Assembly (NCBI GenBank): GCA_052379845.1
Contig: JBQTCF010000010.1
Strand: one strand, 5' to 3'
DNA length: 64,000 nucleotides
DNA from: Roseinatronobacter sp052379845
GTDB lineage: Bacteria; Pseudomonadota; Alphaproteobacteria; Rhodobacterales; Rhodobacteraceae
Part shown: positions 17,296 to 26,842 of the stretch, piece by piece
Position numbering within the stretch: the stretch's first letter is position 1
How the letters are laid out: each line of letters begins with the position of its first letter
Notes under the pieces: generated by a model
What the model was told of the DNA's origin: nothing
Database searches by the model: none
What the model saw: the letters and a program-made list of their open reading frames with translations, nothing else
Position numbers and translations under genes: made by a program

Positions 17296-20200
17296 CTATT
17301 CGGCGGCGCGCAAGGGAACCTGCGGCGGCAGCGGGTTTTCAAGCTGAAGGGGCAATTGTTCTTCCAGCGGGGCGGGCGGCACATGCCAGATAAGCTCTGT
17401 CCCGCTGATCCCGCGCAGCTTGCGCTCCAGCGCATTGTCGCGCCGCGCAGCTGATCCGCGCCGCGACAGCACCCAGCGCAGGCCCAAAGCCCCGCGATAG
17501 GCCCCTTTTTCAATCCAGACCCGCAGCGCCAGCATGGCGGGCGTCAACATCAATGTCAGGATCGTGGCAACCCCCAGACCAAACACCACCGCAGTGCCCA
17601 ACTGCTTCCACCAAAGCGAGGTGGGGTTGTCGATCGCATAGCCGCCATTGGCAAAATCTATGCTGATGCCCAGCATCATGGGCGTCAGGCCCGCCATTGT
17701 GGTGGTCGTGGTCATCAAAACAGGGCGGATGCGCGCTTCAACAGTGCGGATGATCGCTTCGATCCGGGGCATGATGGCCGCATAATTCTGATAGGTATCG
17801 ATCAGAACAATGTTGTTATTCACAACAATCCCCGCCAGCGCGACAATCCCTGTCCCCGTCATGATGACCGAGAAGGTCTGATCCATGACAATCATGCCAA
17901 TCAACACCCCGGCCGAGGACAGAACGACCGCCAGCAACACCAGCACCGAGTTATAGAAACTGTTGAACTGCGTCAGCAAGATGACGAACATCAGGCCCAG
18001 CGCGGCACTGAAGGCAACAGTCAGGAACTGTGTGCTTTCTTCCTGATCCTGCTGCTCACCGGTCCATTCCCAAGCCACGCCGTCGGGCAACGGGTTTTCT
18101 GCGGTCAACCATTGCGTCAGGGTTTCAATGCGCTCGGTCGCCGTGATGGGCACCATCCGCCAGCCGTTGCGCTCAATCTCGGACAGGGTGGCTTGGGCGC
18201 GGTCATAGGCATCGCTGCCCGGCGTATTCTCGCGCGGGATGGTCTGGGACCGCGGCACAACGCGCATGGTCTGGCCCGATGCATCCACCAGCCGGACCAG
18301 ACTGCCGCGCACATCGGCCTTGACGTCGAAATAGCGTTGCTGGTCCACCCTGTCGATCTGGCCGCGCCGCGCCACAGGCCGGGTGGTGATGAAATTCGAC
18401 AAAGGGACCATGCCGAAACTTGTCTGCACGCGCAGGGTTTCCAGCGTTGACAGCAGCCTGTCCCCGTCGGGCAAGCGCACGCGGATGTCGATTTCCTCAT
18501 CCGAGCTGTCGACACGCATTGTGTCCAGCAACAGCCCGCGCGTGACCAGTTGCACCATGCCGCCAATGGTGGCCACATCAGCGCCGAAACGCCCCGCCAT
18601 GGCGGTGTCGACATCTATTTGCCAGTCAATGCCGGGAATGGGGCGGCTGTCTTCCAGATCAAACAGGCCGGGGGTGTCACGAAACCGCGCCAGCACCGTT
18701 TCCACAGCCCCTTCCAGCACGTCGAAATCCTGACCCTTCAGCCGCAGGTGCACGGGCTTCTGGCCCGCTGGCCCGCCGCTTTGCATCAGAAATTCCGTCT
18801 GCAGGCCGGGCACTTGCGCGAATTTCTGTTCCAGCCGTTCCAGAATGGTGGCGCCGCGCATTTGCGGGTCGCCGATGCGGGTTTGCCAATGGGTCAGTTC
18901 AAACTGGATCTGGCCTATTGCATCGCGCGGGGGGCCTGCGCCTGCAGTATTGGTGTTCAGCCCACCATCCCCCGCGAAGGCGAACACCGCGTCGATCCCG
19001 TCTTCGGCAAGGGTGATTTCTTCGATCTGGCGCACCAGCGCGTCCTTTTCCGTGATCGAGAAATTGCCCCGTGCCCGCACATAGATGATGCCGCGTTCCG
19101 GTTCGGTTTCGACGAAGAATTCCACCCCGCGATTGTTTTCGCCATAATACTGGAAGGTGGCAACAACGAAGGCCGCAACAGCCACAATCAACACCACCGG
19201 CATGACAGGATTGCCCACAAACAACCGCATCACATGGCCAGTGGGCGAATAGCGGCGGCGCGCCTCGATGCGGCGGGGTTTTGGCTGGGGTTTGATGGCC
19301 GCAAAGCTGATGGAAATGCCCATCGCGGCCAGCATCATCAACACGGCACCGGGCAAAAGCTGCACCGCTGATTGCGCGGCCTGCGTGCCCCCCTGCAAAT
19401 AGCCGGGGTTCAGCAACAGCATGGCCCCCAGCCACATGGCCGCTGCCGCCAGCACGGCAAAAGGCAGGCGCGCCAGCCATGGCAGGCGGCGCAGCCCCTG
19501 TGTGGCATGGTCCAGAACGCGCGCCGCGCGGCCACTAAGCCCGCCCAGAACCGGCAGGAAAATCAGCGCGACAATCAGCGATGCAGTCAACACGAAAATC
19601 AGCGTGACAGGCAACATGCCCATGAATTCGCCCGCCACCCCCGGCCAGAACAGCATGGGCAAAAACGCGCATAGCGTGGTCGCGGTGGATGCGGTGATGG
19701 GCCAGAACATGCGCTGGGCGGCCTTGACATAGGCCTGCATCGGCCCGTCGCCTTCCTGCAATCGTTTGTCGGCGTATTCGGTCACGACCACCGCGCCGTC
19801 CACCAGCACCCCCACTGCAAGGATCAGGCCGAACATGACAATATTGGACACTGCAACACCCATGATGCCCAACAAGATAAAGCACAGCAGGAACGACGCG
19901 GGAATGGCAAACCCCACAAGCATGGCAGACCGTGCGCCCAGCGCGGCCAGCACCACGATCATGACAAGGGCAATTGCCGTCAGAACCGACCCTTCCAGTT
20001 GCCCGACCATTTCATCCACCTGCACGGATGTATCCATCGCGGGGGTTATGCGAATGGCCGTCTGCAGTTCTTCCGGCCAGCTGGCACGTTCTGCGGCAAT
20101 GGCTGCGCGCACCTGTTCGGCAGTGTCGATCGCGTTGAAGCCCTTGCGCTTGACCACCTGAATGGCAAGGTTTGTTTCCCCATTGAACCGCGCCGTGCCC

Positions 20201-21003
20201 GCGCGGTCCGCAAATGTCATGCGAATTTCCGCCAGATCGCCCAGCCGGACAACCGAATCGCCATTCACCTTGACCGGCAGGCGGTAAATATCTTCCGGCC
20301 CGGCAAAACTGGCGGGAACAGTCACCCCGAATGCCCCGGCCGATGTTTCCACCTCGCCGGCGGCGACAAGCTGGTTGTTCTGCGTCACCACATTAATCAA
20401 TTCGCCTGCAGTCACGTTATAGGCTTCCAGCCGCAACGGGTTGATCAGCACCTCAACCATCTCATCGCGCGCGCCGGCAATTTCCGCTTCCAGAACGGAG
20501 TCCAGACCTTCGATTCTGCTTTGCAAATCGCGGGTAGCGCGCAACAGCATGCGTTCAGACACATCGCCAGACACGGCGACAATAATCATGGGGAATTCGG
20601 AAAAGTTAATCTCGGTAATTGAATAATTTTGCGCACCACTGGGAAATTTGCCTTCGGCGCGGCCCATCGCATCGCGCACATCGGCCAGCGTGGCGGTTTT
20701 GTCCCACCCGAATTCAAATTCCAAAACGGCAGCGGCGAAGCCGTCAGCGGAAAACGCGCTTAGCATTTTCAGCCCGTCCAGATCGGACAGTTCGGTTTCC
20801 ATGGGGCGCACCAGCATGGTTTCGCCATCCACCGCCGAAATGCCGGGAAAGGGGACTGAAATGATGACCGCCGGAACCTCGATATCCGGCTCGCCTTCTT
20901 TGGGCAGGTTGAAATAGGTCACCGTTCCCGCAAACAGGGTCATGACCACCAAGGCCATGACCATGCGCGCATGGCTGGCCGCCCATGAAACAAGCCCGAT
21001 CAT
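17296..21003 (-). CDS. RND efflux pump inner-membrane permease (AcrB/HAE1-type) with central extra helices
   Basis: A proton-driven tripartite-pump transporter of 1235 residues, about 190 longer than AcrB. The N-terminus (first helix then YFNLPKEGEPDIEVPAV) and the TM4 region (VGVLVDGAVVVTEY) fit the divergent MMPL/CzcA-like branch of RND permeases. Between the sixth and seventh usual helices lie two additional hydrophobic stretches (about residues 500-565, including LPFAVLAAAAMWLGAMLLL and VLMMLAAMGISISFAAI). A C-terminal tail of about 80 residues is Pro/Glu/Leu-rich. It is preceded by its adaptor gene with an ATGA overlap. No outer-membrane TolC-type gene is present, so it must share one encoded elsewhere. 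Substrate unknown. Confidence 0.9.
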   Translation of the reverse strand: MIGLVSWAASHARMVMALVVMTLFAGTVTYFNLPKEGEPDIEVPAVIISVPFPGISAVDGETMLVRPMETELSDLDGLKMLSAFSADGFAAAVLEFEFGWDKTATLADVRDAMGRAEGKFPSGAQNYSITEINFSEFPMIIVAVSGDVSERMLLRATRDLQSRIEGLDSVLEAEIAGARDEMVEVLINPLRLEAYNVTAGELINVVTQNNQLVAAGEVETSAGAFGVTVPASFAGPEDIYRLPVKVNGDSVVRLGDLAEIRMTFADRAGTARFNGETNLAIQVVKRKGFNAIDTAEQVRAAIAAERASWPEELQTAIRITPAMDTSVQVDEMVGQLEGSVLTAIALVMIVVLAALGARSAMLVGFAIPASFLLCFILLGIMGVAVSNIVMFGLILAVGVLVDGAVVVTEYADKRLQEGDGPMQAYVKAAQRMFWPITASTATTLCAFLPMLFWPGVAGEFMGMLPVTLIFVLTASLIVALIFLPVLGGLSGRAARVLDHATQGLRRLPWLARLPFAVLAAAAMWLGAMLLLNPGYLQGGTQAAQSAVQLLPGAVLMMLAAMGISISFAAIKPQPKPRRIEARRRYSPTGHVMRLFVGNPVMPVVLIVAVAAFVVATFQYYGENNRGVEFFVETEPERGIIYVRARGNFSITEKDALVRQIEEITLAEDGIDAVFAFAGDGGLNTNTAGAGPPRDAIGQIQFELTHWQTRIGDPQMRGATILERLEQKFAQVPGLQTEFLMQSGGPAGQKPVHLRLKGQDFDVLEGAVETVLARFRDTPGLFDLEDSRPIPGIDWQIDVDTAMAGRFGADVATIGGMVQLVTRGLLLDTMRVDSSDEEIDIRVRLPDGDRLLSTLETLRVQTSFGMVPLSNFITTRPVARRGQIDRVDQQRYFDVKADVRGSLVRLVDASGQTMRVVPRSQTIPRENTPGSDAYDRAQATLSEIERNGWRMVPITATERIETLTQWLTAENPLPDGVAWEWTGEQQDQEESTQFLTVAFSAALGLMFVILLTQFNSFYNSVLVLLAVVLSSAGVLIGMIVMDQTFSVIMTGTGIVALAGIVVNNNIVLIDTYQNYAAIMPRIEAIIRTVEARIRPVLMTTTTTMAGLTPMMLGISIDFANGGYAIDNPTSLWWKQLGTAVVFGLGVATILTLMLTPAMLALRVWIEKGAYRGALGLRWVLSRRGSAARRDNALERKLRGISGTELIWHVPPAPLEEQLPLQLENPLPPQVPLRAAE

Positions 21004-22097
21004 GGTTCAGCCCTTTGGGTCGTCTGCTCCACGGCGTCCACATAAGCCCCTTCGCGCGTGAATTCCTGGCCCAGGATGATCGCGGTGACAACCTCAGGCA
21101 AACCCGTCAGCCAAACGCCCGACTCCGTGTCGCGCAGCACAGTGGCGGGCGCGAAACTGACCAGCCCCGCATCATCCACCACGCGCAGGCCCAATTCGCC
21201 GCTGTCATTCAGCGTCAGGGCCGAGCCGGGCAGCAGATGGCCCATCTCCGGGCGCGAATTCACCATGATATCGGCACTTTGGCCGTCCCGTATCAGCATA
21301 TCCGCGTTGGGCACGGTCACTTCGACACGGAAGGTGCGCGTTTGCGGGTCCGCGGCGCGTGACAGAAAACTGACCGCCCCCGCAACCTGATGACCGGAAG
21401 CCAGTTGCGCCTGTGCGGGGGCGCCGGAAACCAGACGGTCAATCTGGGTTTCGGTGGCAAACCCCACAAGGCGGATGGGGTCCAGCTGGATCAGCGTTGC
21501 ACATAGTGCGCCGGGCTGAAGCAGACTGCCCAGTTCTGCAGTGTCGCTTTCCAATATGCCATCGAAGGGCGCATACATGACAAGGCGGGCCATCTCCTCT
21601 ACGGCGCGGTCAACGCCTGCCTGCGCCGATTGCAGCGCCGCGCGCGCATTGGCCAGCCGCGTGTCAGATGCAAAGCCGCTTTCGGACAGGCCAGATGCCG
21701 CGCGAAAGTTGATCTCGGCTTCGGTCAGGCGGGCGCGCGCTTCATCAAGGGCGGCATTGCGCACGCCGGGCGCAACTTCGCACAAGGGGGCACCGGCCGC
21801 GACCTGCGCGCCGCGCCGCAGGGGTTCGGACGTGACCAGACCGGATGTTTCGGCGCGCACATCAACCTGACGCGCCGCTTCGGTGCGCCCGCGCAGCACA
21901 ACCGTATTTTCGATTTCACGCGCCTGCGATGTCTGGACAACCACACGGATGCGCCCTTGCACAGGGGTGTCAGCGTCGTCTTGAACCGTGTCTTCCGTCA
22001 CGACCCCCGCATAGCCCAGCAGCGCGTCGCGTTCCATCACAGCCAGATAAATAACCGTCATCACCAACAGCGCGGTGAGCAGTGGAAACAGACGCAT
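21000..22097 (-). CDS. RND pump periplasmic adaptor (membrane fusion protein, HlyD/AcrA family)
   Basis: A 365-residue adaptor that bridges the RND permease to an outer-membrane channel. A hydrophobic N-terminal anchor (4-22) is followed by a lipoyl half with VRAETSGLVTSEPLRRGAQVAAGAPLCEV, a helical hairpin, and beta-barrel segments (GILESDTAELGSLLQPG). The start at 22097 has GGAG eight bases upstream; a longer in-frame start is not needed. It overlaps the permease gene by four bases and is the first gene of the pump operon. It is divergent from yfgM across a 219-base region containing inverted repeats. Confidence 0.9.
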   Translation of the reverse strand: MRLFPLLTALLVMTVIYLAVMERDALLGYAGVVTEDTVQDDADTPVQGRIRVVVQTSQAREIENTVVLRGRTEAARQVDVRAETSGLVTSEPLRRGAQVAAGAPLCEVAPGVRNAALDEARARLTEAEINFRAASGLSESGFASDTRLANARAALQSAQAGVDRAVEEMARLVMYAPFDGILESDTAELGSLLQPGALCATLIQLDPIRLVGFATETQIDRLVSGAPAQAQLASGHQVAGAVSFLSRAADPQTRTFRVEVTVPNADMLIRDGQSADIMVNSRPEMGHLLPGSALTLNDSGELGLRVVDDAGLVSFAPATVLRDTESGVWLTGLPEVVTAIILGQEFTREGAYVDAVEQTTQRAEP

Positions 22098-22124
22098 GCC
22101 GATCACTCCGATCCGTAGAAAACA

Positions 22125-22188
22125 CACTTGTGAATATACGCTGAACTACAGGGTTCAGATTAAACATCGCAACGACAAAGCACAAGTG
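22125..22188. promoter_or_regulatory. Inverted repeats upstream of the RND pump operon
   Basis: CACTTGTG (22125-22132) and its reverse complement CACAAGTG (22181-22188) flank CTGAAC-N6-GTTCAG (22141-22158). The region is AT-rich for this genome and lies just upstream of the adaptor start. Such nested dyads are common operators for TetR- or MarR-type repressors, but no regulator gene adjoins; the assignment is tentative. Confidence 0.35.
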
Positions 22189-22316
22189 ATGTTTATTTGA
22201 TTAACATACACAGCGCACAGAAGATTTCAACACTTGCGGCGCAGTGTTGCGCAGGGCTTGGCAATTCCCCCCGCTTCGCGGTATGAATGCACAGTTTTTG
22301 TCCAACGAGGTGCTGC

Positions 22317-22967
22317 GTGAGCAATCCTGACAGTTTCATTGATGAAGTCACCGAAGAACTGCGCCGGGACCGCATGACGGGCTACCTGCGGCGATATGGC
22401 TGGATCGCCGTTCTTGCGGTCGTGCTGATTGTCGGGGGGGCCGCGTGGAACGAATGGCGCAAGGCCAGCGACCGCGCATCGGCGCAGGCATTCGGGGATG
22501 CGGTTCTTGCCGCGCTGGAAAATGACGCGCCCGCCGACCGGATACAGGCGTTGGGGCAAATTGACACCACCGGCCCGCAAAACGGCGTCGTCAGCCTGCT
22601 TGGCGCGGGCGAGCTGTTTGAAAGTGACCGCCCCGCGGCACTTGCCGCGCTGCGCGCCGCATCGGAAGATAGCGCATTGACAGATGCCTATCGCCAACTG
22701 GCCGCGTTGAAATACGTTATTGCAGCGGGCAGCGATGTTCCCGCCGCAGAACGTGAGGCAATCTTGGCGGGCCTGTCACAGCCTGGCCGCCCCTTCCGGC
22801 CACTTGCACTGGAACAGACGGCGCTTTTGCAGTTGGAACAGGGCAATTCGGAAAGAAGCATTGAAATTCTGACGGACTTGTTGTCACAATCTGACGTGTC
22901 GGATGCGCTTGCACGCCGGGCGTCGCAACTAATCATTGCCTTGGGTGGTGATCCCACCGCAAACTGA
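22317..22967 (+). CDS. YfgM-like tetratricopeptide membrane protein
   Basis: A 216-residue bitopic membrane protein. A short cytoplasmic N-terminus (SNPDSFIDEVTEELRRDR) is followed by one transmembrane segment (about 25-43, WIAVLAVVLIVGGAAW) and a periplasmic TPR-like helical domain. It begins with GTG at 22317, supported by GAGG six bases upstream; a longer in-frame ATG start is unlikely. It is followed by bamB and der in the same order as yfgM-yfgL-der of enterobacteria. There YfgM associates with SecYEG and periplasmic chaperones, so a role in secretion or outer-membrane biogenesis is inferred. Confidence 0.85.
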   Translation: MSNPDSFIDEVTEELRRDRMTGYLRRYGWIAVLAVVLIVGGAAWNEWRKASDRASAQAFGDAVLAALENDAPADRIQALGQIDTTGPQNGVVSLLGAGELFESDRPAALAALRAASEDSALTDAYRQLAALKYVIAAGSDVPAAEREAILAGLSQPGRPFRPLALEQTALLQLEQGNSERSIEILTDLLSQSDVSDALARRASQLIIALGGDPTAN

Positions 22968-23036
22968 TAAAAGGGCCTGCCGCCCCCGCGGGCATTCATT
23001 CCAAACCGGCCTTTCGGACCAGATTTATAGGAGCGC

Positions 23037-24353
23037 ATGGTGAAACTCTGGACATACGCGAGCATCCTTGCCCTTGGCACCCTAGTTGCCGCTTGTGATC
23101 GCGGGTTCATCCTTGAAGGGGAACGCTTCCCCTTGCGCGCGCCTTTTGCGGAAGGCGCGGGTGAAGCCCCGGTCAACCGGGCGGACCCTATCAGCCTGCC
23201 TGCCACCGCCAGCAACAGCGAATGGACCCACCGTCTGGGAACGCCCAGCACACGCATTGCCCATCCTGCCCTTGGCGGTAGCCTGCAACCTGTCTGGTCG
23301 GTGCCCATCGGTCAGGGCGAAGGGCGGCGCCAGAGAATCACTGCTGAACCCGTGGCCAGCGGCGGCCTGATTTACACGCTGGACAGCCACGCGCGGGTCA
23401 CTGCCGTGACCACGCAGGGCGAAATTGCCTGGACACGCGACCTGACGCCCTCATTCACGCGCGACGGGGATGCGGCGTCTGGCGGGGGGCTGGCCGTGGC
23501 GAACGGCCAGCTTTATGTCACGTCGGCCTTCGGGGTTCTGGCGGCGCTGGACCTGCGCAGCGGCGCGGTGGCCTGGACCAAGACATTTGACGCGCCCTTG
23601 TCAGGGGCGCCCACAGTTGCCGGGGACCGCGTGTATGTCGTGGCATCCGACAGCACGGCATGGTCTATTGATGCAGCCACTGGCCAGACCGACTGGCACC
23701 TGACCGGCACGCCATCCCCGGCCAGCATGGTGGGCGGTGCCGCCCCGGCCATTGCGGGCAATCTGGTCCTGTTTCCCACACCTGCAGGCGAACTTATTGC
23801 CGCGCGCCGCGACACAGGCCAGACCATGTGGCGCACGGTAATTGCGGGCACGCGCGTCGGGGTGGCCTATGCCAAGGTCACAGATGTGACGGGCGACCCG
23901 GTTGTTCAGGGCGATCAGGTTTTCGTGGGCAACCAGTCGGGCCGCGTCATGGCCCTGAACACCCGCGACGGCAGCCGCACCTGGACCGCGGATGAAGCGG
24001 CCTATGGTCCGGTATGGCCAGTTGGCGGGTCCGTGTTCCTGATGTCGGACCGCAACCGCCTGATCCGGCTGGACAGCCGCACAGGGGACTTCATCTGGGC
24101 GCAGCCGCTGCCCCTGCATACAGAAACTCGCGAACGCCGCCGCGCGGAAATTTACGCCCATTACGGCCCGCTTCTGGCAGGCGGGCGCCTTGTCGTTGCG
24201 TCCAGTGACGGGCGCATCCGCTTGTTTGACCCCGCATCCGGGGCCATGAGCGGCGAAATTGAATTGCGCGGCGGCGCGGCCATCAGCCCCATCGTGGTGG
24301 GCGGCACGCTGTATGTCGTGTCGCGCGACGGGCAGCTGCACGCCTATCGCTAG
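23037..24353 (+). CDS. bamB: BamB-like outer-membrane assembly lipoprotein (PQQ-type propeller)
   Basis: A 438-residue lipoprotein: the signal peptide ends in a lipobox (LGTLVAACD, lipidated Cys at about 20). The mature part is an eight-bladed propeller built from PQQ-type repeats, each with a G.IYTLD...G..AW pattern (for example SGGLIYTLDSHARVTAV and GQLYVTSAFGVLAALDLRSG). It is a scaffold of the BAM complex that folds beta-barrel proteins into the outer membrane. The start has GGAG six bases upstream. It lies between yfgM and der, the conserved order. Confidence 0.92.
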   Translation: MVKLWTYASILALGTLVAACDRGFILEGERFPLRAPFAEGAGEAPVNRADPISLPATASNSEWTHRLGTPSTRIAHPALGGSLQPVWSVPIGQGEGRRQRITAEPVASGGLIYTLDSHARVTAVTTQGEIAWTRDLTPSFTRDGDAASGGGLAVANGQLYVTSAFGVLAALDLRSGAVAWTKTFDAPLSGAPTVAGDRVYVVASDSTAWSIDAATGQTDWHLTGTPSPASMVGGAAPAIAGNLVLFPTPAGELIAARRDTGQTMWRTVIAGTRVGVAYAKVTDVTGDPVVQGDQVFVGNQSGRVMALNTRDGSRTWTADEAAYGPVWPVGGSVFLMSDRNRLIRLDSRTGDFIWAQPLPLHTETRERRRAEIYAHYGPLLAGGRLVVASSDGRIRLFDPASGAMSGEIELRGGAAISPIVVGGTLYVVSRDGQLHAYR

Positions 24354-24414
24354 ACCCGAACAACACCGCCAGCCCTGCGGGACACTCCTGCAGGCCATGG
24401 CGTCCCGTTTTCCT

Positions 24415-24437
24415 GATGGCCCCTGTGCGGGGCCATC
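24415..24437 (+). terminator. Hairpin between bamB and der
   Basis: GATGGCCCC-TGTGC-GGGGCCATC forms a perfect nine-pair stem with a five-base loop between the two co-oriented genes. It is followed by ACGCTTT rather than a long T-run, so it is a weak terminator, attenuator or processing site. Confidence 0.45.
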
Positions 24438-24458
24438 ACGCTTTCCCCGGAGGGGCAT

Positions 24459-25919
24459 ATGAGCTTCACTCTTGCTATTGTCGGCAGGCCGAATGTTGGC
24501 AAATCGACCCTGTTCAACCGCCTGGTGGGCAAACGTCTGGCCTTGGTCGATGACCAGCCGGGTGTGACCCGTGACCTGCGCGAAGGGGCCGCCAAACTGG
24601 GCGATTTGCGCTTTACCGTGATCGACACCGCCGGTCTGGAGGAAGTCACCGATGACAGCCTTCAGGGCCGCATGCGCCGCCTGACCGAACGCGCAGTGGA
24701 CATGGCCGATATCTGCCTGTTCATGGTGGATGCCCGCACCGGGATTACGCCCACTGACGAAATGTTTGCAGACATCCTGCGCAAACGCTCCAGCCATGTC
24801 ATTCTGGCGGCCAACAAGGCCGAAGGACGGGCCACTGATGGCGGTGTGCTGGACGCCTACAGCCTTGGGCTGGGGGAACCCGTGCGCCTGTCTGCCGAAC
24901 ATGGCGAAGGGATGGACGAACTTTACCACATGCTGCGCCCGCTATCAGACGCCTTTGAGGAACGCGCAGAAGAAGACGCGCCCGAAACCGACCTTGATGT
25001 TGCAGATGATGACACCGACACCCCCGAAGATTTCACCCCAAGCGCCAAACGCCCCTTGCAGGTTGCTGTCATCGGGCGGCCCAATGCGGGCAAGTCGACG
25101 CTGATCAACAAGATCCTGGGCGAAGACCGCCTGCTGACAGGTCCCGAAGCGGGCATTACCCGCGATTCGATTTCCCTGTCGATGACATGGCTGGGCACAC
25201 CCACGCGCATTTTCGACACGGCAGGCATGCGCAAGAAGGCGCGCGTGGTGGACAAGGTTGAAAAGCTGTCCGTCGCGGACGGGTTGCGCGCTGTGCGGTT
25301 TGCCGAAGTGGTGGTGGTGCTTCTGGACGCCGCGATTCCGTTTGAACAACAGGATTTGCGCATTGCCGATTTCGCGGAAACCGAAGGGCGGGCGGTGGTT
25401 GTCGCGGTCAATAAATGGGATCTGGAAGATGACAAGCAAGATAAGCTGAAAGCCCTGCGCACGGGGTTTGAAAAGCTGCTTCCCCAACTGAAAGGCGCAC
25501 CGCTGGTCACCATTTCCGCCAAGACAGGCAAGGGGCTGGACCGCCTGCACGCGGCCGTGCTGCGCGCACATGAAGTGTGGAACCGCCGTGTGCCCACTGC
25601 CCGGTTGAACCTTTGGCTGGCCGCCATGGTCGAGGCCCACCCGCCCCCCGCACCGGGCGGGCGGCGCATCAAACTGCGCTATATGACACAGGCCAAAACC
25701 CGCCCACCGGGATTTGTGGTGATGTGTTCCAACCCCGAAGACCTGCCCGCAAGCTACAGCCGCTATCTGGTCAATGGCCTGCGCGACAGTTTCGACATGC
25801 CGGGCACGCCCATTCGTATGTTCATGCGGTCGCAATCTGACAAAAACCCGTATAAGGGCCGCAAGAAAGCGCCACCATCCAAGCTGCGCAAACACTTGCA
25901 GGGGCGCAAGGCAGACTGA
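24459..25919 (+). CDS. der: Ribosome biogenesis GTPase Der (EngA)
   Basis: An essential tandem-GTPase that helps mature the 50S ribosomal subunit. The first G domain has GRPNVGKS at 9-16, DTAG and NKAE; the second has GRPNAGKS at about 205, DTAG and NKWD. A KH-like C-terminal domain with KLRYMTQAKTRPPGFVVMCS follows, then a basic tail. The linker between the G domains is acidic (EEDAPETDLDVADDDTDTPED). The start has GGAGGGG upstream. It is the third gene of the yfgM-bamB-der block, though 105 bases and a hairpin separate it from bamB. Confidence 0.97.
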   Translation: MSFTLAIVGRPNVGKSTLFNRLVGKRLALVDDQPGVTRDLREGAAKLGDLRFTVIDTAGLEEVTDDSLQGRMRRLTERAVDMADICLFMVDARTGITPTDEMFADILRKRSSHVILAANKAEGRATDGGVLDAYSLGLGEPVRLSAEHGEGMDELYHMLRPLSDAFEERAEEDAPETDLDVADDDTDTPEDFTPSAKRPLQVAVIGRPNAGKSTLINKILGEDRLLTGPEAGITRDSISLSMTWLGTPTRIFDTAGMRKKARVVDKVEKLSVADGLRAVRFAEVVVVLLDAAIPFEQQDLRIADFAETEGRAVVVAVNKWDLEDDKQDKLKALRTGFEKLLPQLKGAPLVTISAKTGKGLDRLHAAVLRAHEVWNRRVPTARLNLWLAAMVEAHPPPAPGGRRIKLRYMTQAKTRPPGFVVMCSNPEDLPASYSRYLVNGLRDSFDMPGTPIRMFMRSQSDKNPYKGRKKAPPSKLRKHLQGRKAD

Positions 25920-25929
25920 CCCGCAGGGT

Positions 25930-25949
25930 TATTGGCTTCTTAACCAATA
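25930..25949. promoter_or_regulatory. Inverted repeat upstream of the SGNH-like gene
   Basis: TATTGG-N8-CCAATA lies 38 bases before the start codon and contains TTAACC, the half-site of alphaproteobacterial CtrA boxes. A second half-site at the usual spacing is not visible, so this is only a candidate regulatory site. Confidence 0.25.
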
Positions 25950-25987
25950 TGGGGCATGCTCAGCCTGTTCATAAAGGGGCATCGGGA

Positions 25988-26842
25988 ATGAAGGCTGTGA
26001 TGCGAAAACTGGGTGTCGGGCTGGTCGCGCTTTGGCTGTCCATCGCGCAGGGTCCCGCATTTGCGGATATGGCGCTTGATGCGCGCGTTGTCATGTCGGG
26101 CCATTCACTGACCGACCCCATCCCCGACATGCTGCGCCCCATGGTCCAAGCCACTGGCGGGCGCGGGGCGGTCATTGACCGCTCCACCATTCCCGGCAGC
26201 CCGATGGACTGGCGCTGGAACAACACTGCCCAACCCGTGGATGCCCGCAGCGCGATGGGAAATTACGACCTGCTGGTGCTGACCGAACGCGTGCCGTTGC
26301 TGAACACCATGGGGTATCACAATTCAGCGGATGAAGCGCTGAAATGGGCGCGCCATGCATGGGAAAACGGCGCGCGCACAGTGCTATATGCAACCTGGGT
26401 CACGCGCGACACAGGGCCGGGGTCAGGCGATGACACTTCGGAGGGGCATATTCCGTTTCGTGACCGGCTGCAGGTGGAACAGGCGCGCTGGCTGGAAATC
26501 CGCGACCATGTGAACCGCCACCGCCCAGATGGCATGCCCGAAATGGTCATGATTCCCGGCCCGCGCCTGATGACAGCGCTCTATGACGCCATTGCGGCGG
26601 GCACTGCGCCCGGACTGGCCAGCATGGATGCGCTGTTTCGGGATGATATTCATGTCAATGATCTTGGGGCCTATGTCATGGCCTTGGCGCATTATGCGGT
26701 TATTTACGGCCGCAGTCCGCTGGACGTGCCGCCAGGTTTGGGACGCACGCCCACGCCCGAACCGGAACTGGCGCGCTGGCTGCAACAGCTTGTTGCAGAT
26801 GTGCTGGCGCAGGCCCCGGAAGCAAAGCCCGCTGGGGGGTAA
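25988..26842 (+). CDS. Secreted SGNH/GDSL-like hydrolase, function unknown
   Basis: A 284-residue protein with a signal peptide (about 1-29, ending PAFADM). Two features resemble SGNH hydrolases: SGHSLTD near the mature N-terminus in place of a GDS motif (block I), and DDIHVNDLGAYVMAL late in the protein, which fits block V with its Asp-His pair. The middle has no strong family signature. The start at 25988 uses AGGGG upstream and puts the signal peptide at the N-terminus. It stands alone between der and a convergent aroC. Substrate unknown; a carbohydrate or peptidoglycan O-acyl ester is possible but unsupported. Confidence 0.6.
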   Translation: MKAVMRKLGVGLVALWLSIAQGPAFADMALDARVVMSGHSLTDPIPDMLRPMVQATGGRGAVIDRSTIPGSPMDWRWNNTAQPVDARSAMGNYDLLVLTERVPLLNTMGYHNSADEALKWARHAWENGARTVLYATWVTRDTGPGSGDDTSEGHIPFRDRLQVEQARWLEIRDHVNRHRPDGMPEMVMIPGPRLMTALYDAIAAGTAPGLASMDALFRDDIHVNDLGAYVMALAHYAVIYGRSPLDVPPGLGRTPTPEPELARWLQQLVADVLAQAPEAKPAGG

